Assembly: GCA_030824725.1 (NCBI GenBank)
Contig: JAPJRE010000030.1
Coordinates: 1-18,732, forward strand
Source: Sphingomonas sp.
Lineage (GTDB): Bacteria; Pseudomonadota; Alphaproteobacteria; Sphingomonadales; Sphingomonadaceae
Direction of reading: 5' to 3'
Length of the DNA: 18,732 bases
In this document: piece by piece, positions 8,050-14,972 of the stretch
Layout of the letters: each line of letters opens with the position of its first letter
How positions within the stretch are numbered: position 1 is the first letter of the stretch
Position numbers and translations under genes: made by a program
The notes under the pieces: model-generated
What the model saw: the letters and a program-made list of their open reading frames with translations, nothing else
Told to the model about the DNA's origin: nothing
Database searches by the model: none

Positions 8050-8064
8050 GAACAGACTGGGAAC
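8050..8064 (-). promoter_or_regulatory. LexA operator (SOS box) of lexA
   Basis: Reads GTTC-CCAGTCT-GTTC on the minus strand, an exact match to the direct-repeat GTTC-N7-GTTC box known for alphaproteobacterial LexA. It lies between the promoter -10 and the ribosome site, where a bound dimer would cover the transcription start. This indicates negative autoregulation of lexA. Confidence 0.92.
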
Positions 8065-8065
8065 G

Positions 8066-8093
8066 TTTATGCAATGTTCCGAGGCGCTGTCAA
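8066..8093 (-). promoter_or_regulatory. Predicted sigma-70 promoter of lexA
   Basis: On the minus strand a perfect TTGACA -35 hexamer (8088-8093) is followed after 16 bp by CATAAA (8066-8071) as a plausible -10. The SOS box begins one base past the -10. The -35 overlaps the moeA stop codon (8090-8092), so the lexA promoter is partly embedded in the end of moeA. Confidence 0.7.
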
Positions 8094-9271
8094 GCGATGT
8101 CGAGGATTTCCACCGAGTCGGAGCTAGTTGCGGCTGGCGCATGCGGCTGGCGCACGATCAGGCAGGTGCTGCGGGCGAGCGTGCGGAGCATCGAGCTGTC
8201 CTGGATCGCCGAGGCATGGACGCGGCCGTCGATCAGCGCGGCGCGAAGATAGTCGGTGCGCGGGCCATTGGCCGGGAGCGGCTCGCCGAGCATCGCCATG
8301 CGCCCGCGCGGGAACGGATCGGCAGCGCCGGAACGGTGCGCGATCAAGGGCTTGGCGAACAGTAGCGCGGTGACGAACACCGACACCGGATTGCCCGGCA
8401 GGCCCAGCACGACCATGTCTTCGCGGGTGCCCGCCATCATCGGCTTGCCCGGTCGGAGCGCGATGCGCCAGAAGTCGATCGTCGCGCCAGCCGCCTCCAG
8501 TGCCGGCCGGACGAGGTCGTGATCGCCGACCGAGGCGCCGCCGCTGGTGATCAGCAGATCGGCCTCTACGGTGGCGAAGGCATGGGTGAGGGCGCCCAGA
8601 TCGTCGGGCAGGATGCCGAGGTCGACGATCTCGACCGGCAGATCGGCCAGCTGCGCGGCGAGCATCGTGCGGTTCGATTCGGGCAACTGGGCGGGCCCGA
8701 TCGGCATGCCCGGTGCCACCAGCTCGTCGCCGGTCGCGACGATAGCGACGCGGACCTTGCGGCGGACGGGCAGTGCCGCATGGCCGCCGATCGCCGCCAG
8801 CGCGATCCGGGCGGGGGTGAGCCGCTCGCCCGCTGCGATCAGCGCGTCGCCTTGCGCGAAGTCCAGCCCTCGGCGCCGCGTGTTGCGACCCAGATAGGAC
8901 GGGCCTTCGCCAGCGAGGTGTAGCTGTTCGCCCTCGCGTGCAGCCTCTTCCTGGACGAGCACCGTGTTCGCGCCCGCGGGCATCGGCGCGCCGGTGAAGA
9001 TCCGCACGGCTTCTCCCGGTGCGACCGTGCCCGCGAAGCCAGACCCCGCCGCGCTCTCGCCGATCACTCGCCACGGTCCGGGTAGGTCGGCGAAGCGGAT
9101 CGCATAGCCGTCCATCGCCGAAAGGTCGGTCTCCGGCTGGGTGCGTCGGGCGATGACGGGCTCGGCGGCCCAGCGGCCGACGGCTTGCCCCAGCGGGACC
9201 GTCTCGACCGGCGTGGGGACGGCAAGCGCGAGCAGCCGCGCCTGGGCTTCGGCGATGGGAAGAAGTGCCAT
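8090..9271 (-). CDS. moeA: Molybdopterin molybdenumtransferase MoeA
   Basis: MoeA inserts molybdate into adenylylated molybdopterin in the last step of molybdenum cofactor synthesis (cytoplasm). The 393-aa length fits the family (about 400). Motifs visible in order: DLSAMDGYAI near residues 49-58, the F-TGAPMP segment, VATGDEL, ESNRTML, then the molybdopterin-binding ITSGGASVGDHDLV and the conserved LGLPGNPVS, followed by the C-terminal beta-barrel domain IV. The ATG at 9271 gives the usual N-terminus (MALLPIAEAQARLL), though its ribosome site is weak. It lies 41 bp after the PilZ-type gene and directly upstream of lexA. I recall a moaC-moeA-lexA order as common in alphaproteobacteria; here moaC is replaced upstream by the PilZ gene. 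Identity is very sure. Confidence 0.96.
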   Translation of the reverse strand: MALLPIAEAQARLLALAVPTPVETVPLGQAVGRWAAEPVIARRTQPETDLSAMDGYAIRFADLPGPWRVIGESAAGSGFAGTVAPGEAVRIFTGAPMPAGANTVLVQEEAAREGEQLHLAGEGPSYLGRNTRRRGLDFAQGDALIAAGERLTPARIALAAIGGHAALPVRRKVRVAIVATGDELVAPGMPIGPAQLPESNRTMLAAQLADLPVEIVDLGILPDDLGALTHAFATVEADLLITSGGASVGDHDLVRPALEAAGATIDFWRIALRPGKPMMAGTREDMVVLGLPGNPVSVFVTALLFAKPLIAHRSGAADPFPRGRMAMLGEPLPANGPRTDYLRAALIDGRVHASAIQDSSMLRTLARSTCLIVRQPHAPAATSSDSVEILDIA

Positions 9272-9312
9272 GGCGTCCGATTGGCGGTGCGGCAACGGCG
9301 ATGCAAGCGGCT

Positions 9313-10279
9313 TCAGCCGGTGCGTCGGCTCGCGGTGAGCAGGCGCAGGTCGCTGTCGCGCAGCGGCATGCGGAATTCGGCGAGCGTCCGGCCGTGCCGC
9401 GCCCGCACGACCCGGGCCGGGCCGCCGCCGATCTCGGGCAGCGCCACCCAAAGCGCCGCACCCGCCGCGAAGCCCTGGCGCGCCTCGAATTCGACCTGCT
9501 GGGCGGTGAGCGCGTGGATCCGGCAATTCCACCAGCCGACGCCCTCGCGCACCCGCCCGGGCAGGTCGAGGCGCAGCGCCAGCTTGTCCTGCAGCAACCC
9601 GTCGGCATCGCTCCCGCCGGCCTGGGGGGCGGGTGCCTGCTGGATGCCGCGGAGCCAGGGGAACAGCGTCTGCCAGCCCAGCTCCTCGGTGAAGACGATG
9701 CCGGCGGTCTCGCCCGTGATCCAGCGCACCGTGCCTTCCAGCGGACGCAGCCCGTCGAAGGTCAGCTGCACCGCCTCGTCAACGCCGAGCCCGCGCGCCT
9801 CGACGCCGACGCCGCCTTGCGAAATGTCGCGGGTGCGCAGCTGCTCGACCTCGCCGCCACGATGGACTCCCACCGTGTGGCGCAGCTCGATGCGCGGCAG
9901 GCGGCGCCGCTCGGCAGTGGCGGGCGAGGTTGCGCGCGACCATCCCCAGCACGTCCACCGGTGCGTCGAAGGCGAGCCCCGCCTCGTTGCCGTCGGACCA
10001 GAGCGTGCGGCCGATCAGCGGTTCGGCGGACCCGAGGTGCAGCCGGATCGGCTTCGCCTCGGCCAGTTCACGCTCGACGCGCAGCCGCGCGCCCGCCCGG
10101 CCGATCCAGTGGATGCCGCAGTCGAGCAGCTCGCCACCCCAGGCGAGTTGGCCTGCATCGAGCCCGTCCGCGGCCGCGGCGCTGGGCGCGCGCGGTGCGG
10201 GCAGGTCGTGCGTCAGGCTGAAGATTGTCGCGGACGTTCGCCCCGAATCCATGCTGTCGTTCCGTCCCAAGGGGGACAT
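9313..10279 (-). pseudogene. Multi-PilZ-domain c-di-GMP receptor, frameshifted as read
   Basis: Two overlapping minus-strand frames together make one PilZ-family protein of about 320 aa. The upstream frame (10279 to about 9925) holds a PilZ-like beta-barrel (CGIHWIGRAGARLRVE through LWSDGNEAGLAFDAPVDVLG). The downstream frame (about 9918 to 9313) holds a canonical c-di-GMP-binding PilZ domain with RRLPR and RDISQGGVGV (the RxxxR and DxSxxG motifs), then a third PilZ-like module (WWNCRIHALT to EFRMPL). Removing one C from the GCCCGCC run at 9919-9925 (minus strand) would join them as ARNLA-ATAERRRLPR. As written, the first frame stops at 9779 without the ligand-binding domain. This may be a real mutation or an assembly error. 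The start may be ATG 10279 or ATG 10252. It lies 41 bp upstream of moeA. Confidence 0.8.
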
Positions 10280-10343
10280 CCTGCACGCCGGGCACTGAAA
10301 CCGCGGTTAAGCGGCAGGGTTGCGAAAAGCCTAACGCGGGGCG

Positions 10344-11759
10344 TCAGGCGTCGCGCAGCCCCACGCCCATCGCCGCGCGCGCCTGCTCGGATTCCGAGGA
10401 GACGACCGGATAGGCGCAATAGTCCGCCGCATAATAGGCGCTGGGGCGATGGTTGCCCGACCATCCCACGCCGCCGAACGGCGCCGCGGACGAGGCGCCG
10501 TTGGTCGGCTTGTTCCAGTTGACGATGCCGGCGCGGATGTTGGCCCAGAACTGGTCGTAGAGCCGCGGATCCTGGCTCACCAGGCTTGCGGAGAGGCCGT
10601 AGCGGGTGTCGTTGGCCTCGGCGATCGCCTCCTCGAAGCTCGTCTTGCGGAACACCTGGAGGATCGGGCCGAACAGCTCGACATCCACCTTTTCCCGCGC
10701 CTCGGTCATGTCGACCACGCCGGGGGTGAGGAAGGGACGGTTCTCGATCAGCCGCTCCATGTGGCGCAGCGGGCGGCCACCCATGGTGGAGAGCGTGAGG
10801 AAGCTCTCGGTCAGCATGTCGGCGGTGTTGTTGTCGATCACCGGGCCCATGAAGGGCTGGGGATCGGCATGCGGCTCGCCGATGATCAGCCGGCCGATCA
10901 GCTTGTTGAGCTCGGCCATCAGCGGCTCGAACAATTTCTCGTCGACGATCAACCGGCGCGCGGCGGTGCAGCGCTGGCCGGCGGTGGTGAAAGCCGACTG
11001 CACCACCAGCACCGCGGCCGAATAGAGGTCGGGCGTATTCCACACGACGATCGGGTTGTTGCCGCCCATCTCCAGCGCGAGGATCTTCTCGGGCCGCGCC
11101 GCGAACTGGCGATTGATCGCGATGCCGGTATTGGCCGAGCCCGTGAACAGCAGCCCGTCGATGTCCGGGTGGCTGGCGAGCGCCTTGCCCTGGTTCGGGC
11201 CGCCGATCAGCAGGCGGATACAGCCTTCGGGGATGCCCGCGGCATGGAAGCACTCGACGAGGAAGGCGCCGCTGGCGGGCGTCTTTTCGGAGGGCTTGAA
11301 CACCACCGCGTTGCCGGCGAGCAGCGCAGGCACGATATGGCCGTTGGGCAGGTGCGCCGGGAAGTTATAGGGCCCCAGCACCGCGAGCACGCCGTGCGGC
11401 TTGTGCCGCAGCGCCAGCCGGGTGTTCATCGGCGCTTCGATCCGGCGCTGGCCGGTCCGCTCCGAATAGCTGGTGACCGAGATGTCGACCTTGGCGATCA
11501 CCGTCTCGACCTCGGTGCGCGCTTCCCACAGCGGCTTGCCGGTCTCGCGCGCGAGCAGGTCGGTAAAGGCGTCGGCGCGCTGCCGCACGACATTGGCGAA
11601 GCGGCGGAGCGCCTCGATCCGCACGGCGAGCGGGCGCGCCGCCCAGGCTGCCCAGCTGGCGCGGGCAATGGCAACTTCGGTGTCCGCGTCCCCGATCGGG
11701 TGTCGCCACAGCACGGCGCCGGTTGCGGGTTCGGTCGAAAGGAGTTCCTGGTCCGGCAT
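10344..11759 (-). CDS. astD: N-succinylglutamate 5-semialdehyde dehydrogenase
   Basis: AstD oxidises N-succinylglutamate semialdehyde to N-succinylglutamate with NAD+, the fourth step of the arginine succinyltransferase pathway (cytoplasm). The 471-aa protein has the full aldehyde dehydrogenase fold. Visible are GPYNFPAHLPNGHIVPALLAG with Asn132, the NAD-binding FTGSANTG, catalytic Glu230 in LALEMGGNNP, nucleophile Cys264 in TTAGQRCTAARR, and the AstD-type C-terminus NWNKPTNGASSAAPFGGVGWSGNHRPSAYYAADY. The last set separates it from generic aldehyde dehydrogenases. The ATG at 11759 is preceded by AGAAGG. It lies 62 bp downstream of selO on the same strand. The other ast genes are not in the window, so it stands apart from a complete pathway operon here. 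Confidence 0.95.
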   Translation of the reverse strand: MPDQELLSTEPATGAVLWRHPIGDADTEVAIARASWAAWAARPLAVRIEALRRFANVVRQRADAFTDLLARETGKPLWEARTEVETVIAKVDISVTSYSERTGQRRIEAPMNTRLALRHKPHGVLAVLGPYNFPAHLPNGHIVPALLAGNAVVFKPSEKTPASGAFLVECFHAAGIPEGCIRLLIGGPNQGKALASHPDIDGLLFTGSANTGIAINRQFAARPEKILALEMGGNNPIVVWNTPDLYSAAVLVVQSAFTTAGQRCTAARRLIVDEKLFEPLMAELNKLIGRLIIGEPHADPQPFMGPVIDNNTADMLTESFLTLSTMGGRPLRHMERLIENRPFLTPGVVDMTEAREKVDVELFGPILQVFRKTSFEEAIAEANDTRYGLSASLVSQDPRLYDQFWANIRAGIVNWNKPTNGASSAAPFGGVGWSGNHRPSAYYAADYCAYPVVSSESEQARAAMGVGLRDA

Positions 11760-11821
11760 GGGCCTTCTGTATTTTCTGGTTCGTTGCCCCTGTTACGATC
11801 GCTTTGCCCGATTTCGCGGCG

Positions 11822-13171
11822 CTAGGCCAGAGCCTCGCCCATCACCCGGATGGCCTTCACCTTTGCATGAAGCGGCGCCCAATCGTCCCGCTCCGCGATC
11901 GCGGACCAGAGCGATTCGACCTCGTCGATCAGCATCGAACAGGGCGCGCCGCGCCAGTAGCCGTGGTCGCGGGCCTTGCGCGGGCGATAGTTGCCGAGGC
12001 GGCTGCGGACCTCGGCGAACTCCGCGCCATAGCGTTCGGGCAGGGTGCCGCCGAACGCGTCGAAATAGAAACGGTGGAGCAGCGTACCCGTCTGGTTGAG
12101 CGCCACCTCCACGGCTTCGGTGAGCGCGCGGTCGCTCGCGTCGTCGCGCGGCTGGACGCCGAGGCGCCAGAGGACGGCCTTGGCTTCCGCGCGATGATAG
12201 GCCGGGGCGAAACCTTCGAGCGCGGCGATCAGCGGCGCTTCCTCGGCGATCAGGCGCAGCGAAATGGCGAGCTGCATCACGTCCCAATAGATCGCCTCGG
12301 GCTGGCGACCGAAGGCATAGAGGCCGTTCTGGTCGAAATAGGCGGCGGTGAAGTTCGCCGCCCAGCTGGGCGCGAAGCGCCAGGGGCCATAGTCGAAGCT
12401 CTCGCCGGTGACATTGATATTGTCGCTGTTGAGCACCCCGTGGACGAAGCCGGCGGCCATGAACTGGCCGGCCAGTCGCGCGGTGCGGGCGACGACATGG
12501 GCGAGCAGCCGCTGCGGCGCGTCGGGGCCGTCCTCCTCGCCGAAATAATGGCGCAGCACATAGGCGGTGAGCTTCCGCAGCCCTTCCTCGTGCTGGAAAT
12601 AGGCGAGGCGCTGGAAAACACCGATGCGGATATGGCCATGGTTGAGCCGCACCAGCACCGCGGAACGGGTGGGGGAGGGCTCGTCGCCGCGATGGAGCGA
12701 TTCGCCGGTCTCGACCAGCGAGAAGGTGCGGCTGGTCTCGACGCCCAGCGCCTCCAGCATCTCGGTGGCGAGGATCTCGCGCACGCCGCCCTTCAGCGTC
12801 AGCCGCCCGTCGCCGAAGCGGCTGTACGGCGTCTGGCCCGATCCCTTGGTGCCGAGGTCCATCAGCCGGCCGGCATCGTCGGTCATCTGCGCGAACAGGA
12901 AGCCGCGGCCGTCGCCGATCTCGGGATTGTACACGCGGAACTGGTGGCCATGATAGCGCAGTGCCAGCGGCTGGGGGAGGCTGCCCTGGAGCGGGTCGAA
13001 CCGGGCGAAATGGGCAAGCCATTCGGCATCGCTCAGCCCCTCCAGCCCGACGCTCGCGGCGGCGCGGTCGTTGCGGAAGCGGAGGATCGTCTGGGGGAAG
13101 CGCGCGGGCGCCACCGGATCGTAGAAGCCATCCCCGAGTGCGAGGATCGCCTGTTGCGGAGCGAAGGCCAT
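11822..13171 (-). CDS. selO: SelO (YdiU) family protein adenylyltransferase
   Basis: SelO is a pseudokinase-fold enzyme that transfers AMP from ATP to protein hydroxyl groups and has been linked to redox stress. The 449-aa protein shows the family signatures: ALRYHGHQF and NPEIGDGRG (residues 70-90), LGTKGSGQTPYSRFGDGRLT (107-126), the EMLEALGV/TFSLVETGE region, HGVLNSDNINVTG (244-256) and FDYGPW (259-264), where Asp260 takes the DFG-like metal-binding place. A Cys occurs near the C-terminus in RGAPCSML. The start at 13171 gives the normal N-terminus; the longer upstream frame only reads antisense through the divergent hydrolase gene. It is 18 bp from that gene's start. The older name is UPF0061/YdiU. 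I am sure of the family; the protein targets are unknown. Confidence 0.93.
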   Translation of the reverse strand: MAFAPQQAILALGDGFYDPVAPARFPQTILRFRNDRAAASVGLEGLSDAEWLAHFARFDPLQGSLPQPLALRYHGHQFRVYNPEIGDGRGFLFAQMTDDAGRLMDLGTKGSGQTPYSRFGDGRLTLKGGVREILATEMLEALGVETSRTFSLVETGESLHRGDEPSPTRSAVLVRLNHGHIRIGVFQRLAYFQHEEGLRKLTAYVLRHYFGEEDGPDAPQRLLAHVVARTARLAGQFMAAGFVHGVLNSDNINVTGESFDYGPWRFAPSWAANFTAAYFDQNGLYAFGRQPEAIYWDVMQLAISLRLIAEEAPLIAALEGFAPAYHRAEAKAVLWRLGVQPRDDASDRALTEAVEVALNQTGTLLHRFYFDAFGGTLPERYGAEFAEVRSRLGNYRPRKARDHGYWRGAPCSMLIDEVESLWSAIAERDDWAPLHAKVKAIRVMGEALA

Positions 13172-13189
13172 GCGGCGATATGGGGCGCG

Positions 13190-14056
13190 ATGGGTGATCG
13201 GCGCAACTACTCCGATGGCGTTTGGTGGTCGAAAGACGGCCTGCGGCTGCATTATCGCGACTATCCGGGGCGCGCCGACCGGCCGCCGCTGCTCTGCTTC
13301 CCGGGCCTTACCCGTAACGCACGCGATTTCGCCGACCTTGCCGAGCGCTTCTCGGGGGACTGGCGGGTGCTGTGCGTCGAGTTTCGCGGCCGCGGCGAGA
13401 GCGCCTATGCCAAGGATCCCATGAGCTATGTGCCGCTCGTCTATCTTCAGGATGTCGAGGCGCTGCTCGCCGAGCTGAAGATCGAGAAGTTCGTCGCGGT
13501 GGGCACCTCGCTGGGCGGCATCGTGACGATGCTGCTGGCCGCGACCGACGGGGGCAAGCTGGCGGGCGCGGTGCTCAACGATGTCGGGCCGGAGCTGAAT
13601 CCGGCGGGGCTGGCGCGGATCCGCACCTATGTCGGCAAGCAGGTCTGGTACCCGACCTGGATGCATGCGGCGCGCGGTGTCGCTGAGGCGAATGGAGACG
13701 TCTATCCGGACTACCGGATCGAGGACTGGCTGGCGATGGCCAAGCGGCTCCACCGAGTGAACAGCCAGGGCCGCATCGTGCTCGATTACGACATGAAAAT
13801 CGCCGAGCCGTTCCGCGTGCCGGGCAACGAGGCCGGACCGGACATGTGGCCGACGATCGACGCGCTTGCCGGCTGCCCGCTGCTGGTGGTGCGTGGGGAG
13901 CGCTCGGACATCCTGCGCGCCGAGACGGCGGAGAAGATGGTCGCGCGGGTGCCGGGCGCCGAGCTGGTGACGGTGCCGCGGGTGGGCCATGCGCCGACTC
14001 TAGACGAGCCGGAGGCGGTGGCGGGGGTCGCGCGACTGCTCGCGAAGATGGGCTGA
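13190..14056 (+). CDS. Alpha/beta-fold hydrolase
   Basis: A 288-aa cytoplasmic serine hydrolase of the alpha/beta fold, with no signal peptide. The oxyanion region is LLCFPGLTRNARDF (about residues 34-47). The nucleophile elbow is VGTSLGG (Ser107), the acid is probably Asp240 in RGERSDIL, and the base is His267 in VGHAPTLDEP. A cap region (about 135-215) includes YVGKQVWYPTWMHAAR. The substrate cannot be inferred; esterase, C-C hydrolase or epoxide/haloalkane-type activities are all possible. ATG 13190, shortly after a GGGG, is chosen. The frame stays open far upstream, but only as antisense of selO, so I reject that extension. A hairpin-rich repeat follows within a few bases of the stop. Confidence 0.9.
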   Translation: MGDRRNYSDGVWWSKDGLRLHYRDYPGRADRPPLLCFPGLTRNARDFADLAERFSGDWRVLCVEFRGRGESAYAKDPMSYVPLVYLQDVEALLAELKIEKFVAVGTSLGGIVTMLLAATDGGKLAGAVLNDVGPELNPAGLARIRTYVGKQVWYPTWMHAARGVAEANGDVYPDYRIEDWLAMAKRLHRVNSQGRIVLDYDMKIAEPFRVPGNEAGPDMWPTIDALAGCPLLVVRGERSDILRAETAEKMVARVPGAELVTVPRVGHAPTLDEPEAVAGVARLLAKMG

Positions 14057-14155
14057 GATCCTCTCCGGAACGGGGAGGGGGACCGCCACCGAACGCGGTT
14101 GCGGAGGGGCTCTCCCCACGGGCTGCCCCCTCCTGTGCTCTCCCTCCACCAAGCG
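14057..14155. repeat. REP-like hairpin-rich intergenic repeat
   Basis: Starting right after the hydrolase stop, several nested inverted repeats follow one another. CCTCTCC/GGGGAGG (14060-14078, one T-G pair) is first, then CCGCCACC/GGTTGCGG with one mismatch (about 14084-14105), then GGAGGGG paired with CCCCTCC (about 14103-14130), and a small GGGG-CTCT-CCCC. The composition (GGGGAGGGGGACCGCCACC and related) resembles the REP-type elements scattered between genes of many sphingomonads. It may also end hydrolase transcription. The copy number elsewhere cannot be seen from this window. Confidence 0.55.
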
Positions 14156-14240
14156 GCTGCGCGTCTCAGTTCTTCCAAAGCAGGGAATATGCGATGCGCA
14201 GGGTAGGTGGGAGAGGTGGCTCGGTTTGTCTGCACAGGCT

Positions 14241-14649
14241 CGCGGCTTGGATAAGTGGACCACCACGCTGGTCGCCGGACTGTGCATGACCGGCATGGTC
14301 GCGCCGATGGTGCTTGACGGACCGATCAACGGCGACTGGTTCGAAGCCGATGTGGCACAGCTCCTCGTGCCCCCACTGCGTCCCGGCGACATCGTCATCA
14401 TGGACAATCTGTCGAGCCACAAACGACCCGCGGTCCGCGAGCGGATCGAGGCGGCCGGCGCGACGCTGCGCTTCCTCCCGCCCTACAGCCCCGATTTCAA
14501 CCCCATCGAAAAGCCTCAAGGCCATGCTCCGAAAGGCTGGAGAGCGCACTGTCAGCGGACTCTGGAACCACATCGGCGCACTTGTCGACATCTTCCAGCC
14601 CATCGAATGCGCCAACTACTTCAGTTCCTTCGGATATGATCCAGATTGA
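14241..14649 (+). pseudogene. IS630-family transposase remnant (truncated and frameshifted)
   Basis: This is the C-terminal part of a DDE transposase of the IS630/Tc1-mariner type. The first frame reads KWTTTLVAGL, APMVLDGPING, LRPGDIVIMDNLSSHK (second catalytic Asp, codon 14403-14405) and FLPPYSPDFNPIE (final Glu, codon 14508-14510). The N-terminal half, with the helix-turn-helix and first Asp, is missing. Just after NPIEK the frame breaks; the next frame continues as KAMLRKAGERTVSGLWNHIG and ends ECANYFSSFGYDPD at the normal stop. Several residues that usually separate NPIE from the K-LK segment are absent, so a small out-of-frame deletion is likely. It cannot encode an active enzyme. Confidence 0.88.
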
Positions 14650-14664
14650 TCGGAAAACGCTCTA
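14647..14664. mobile_element. Probable right terminal end of the IS630 remnant
   Basis: The sequence from the transposase stop, TGATCGGAAAACGCTCTA, has the position and look of an IS630-type terminal inverted repeat followed by the TA target dinucleotide. No inverted copy is visible on the left side (14057-14240), in keeping with loss of the left half of the element. Confidence 0.5.
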
Positions 14665-14665
14665 A

Positions 14666-14896
14666 TTTACGGTGCGATCTGCGCCAAATGTTCTGACGAC
14701 GGACACCCGGTTCGACGGCGAGATCGTCGCCGGCCTGTCCTGCGAGGTCCTCTATTTCGCCAGTGCGGAGGCGTTCTGGAGCGCGCAGAACGCTGCCATT
14801 GCAGACCGCGTGGAAGCCTAGCCGGCGGCTGGCTGGGCCGATGTCATCACGCTGGAACCGGATTGGTCCTCCTCCACGTACGGCGGAGGATCTTAG
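14666..14896 (+). pseudogene. Decayed ParB-like protein fragment
   Basis: An open frame right after the IS end reads LTTDTRFDGEIVAGLSCEV, LYFASAEAFWSAQNAAIADR and VEA, then an in-frame TAG (14819-14821), then AAGWADVITLEPDWSSSTYG up to a second TAG (14894-14896). The pattern of two short strands, then AFW-AQ-AI, then GW-DV-I matches, from memory, the region after the DNA-binding domain of ParB-type proteins found on alphaproteobacterial plasmids. No start codon, ParB N-terminal nuclease-like domain or C-terminus is present, so this is a relic. The family call is tentative. Confidence 0.45.
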
Positions 14897-14923
14897 GGGC
14901 AGCTTCGGCCGGCGCGCGATGCT

Positions 14924-14965
14924 GGCGCCCGCCACCACATGGGGTCCCATGCGGTGGCGGGCGTC
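14924..14965 (-). terminator. Long stem-loop downstream of the TonB-dependent receptor
   Basis: A perfect 11-bp repeat (CGCCCGCCACC at 14926-14936 with GGTGGCGGGCG at 14953-14963) is extended outward by wobble and GC pairs. Inward, after one mismatch, a further CATGGG/CCCATG stem extends it. It starts 8 nt past the receptor stop on the minus strand. No T tract follows, but a stem this long at this place very likely marks the 3' end of the receptor transcript. Confidence 0.6.
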
Positions 14966-14972
14966 GTCTCGA

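Noticed and set aside
9272..9532. 87-codon N-terminal extension of moeA
   Set aside because: It reads the end of the PilZ gene in another frame and is Arg/Pro/Ala-rich; MoeA proteins start near the motif beginning at 9271.
10449..11825. 458-codon plus-strand frame opposite astD
   Set aside because: Antisense to a clear AstD enzyme; composition is His/Arg/Gly-rich with no recognisable motif.
11723..13189. Very long plus-strand frame running into the alpha/beta hydrolase (777 codons in total)
   Set aside because: The first 489 codons are exactly antisense to selO, have an Arg/Glu/Ala-rich composition typical of shadow frames in GC-rich DNA, and show no domain; the hydrolase begins normally at ATG 13190.
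13172..13990. 273-codon N-terminal extension of selO on the minus strand
   Set aside because: It is antisense to the hydrolase, which has a complete catalytic triad, and SelO proteins start with sequence like that beginning at 13171.
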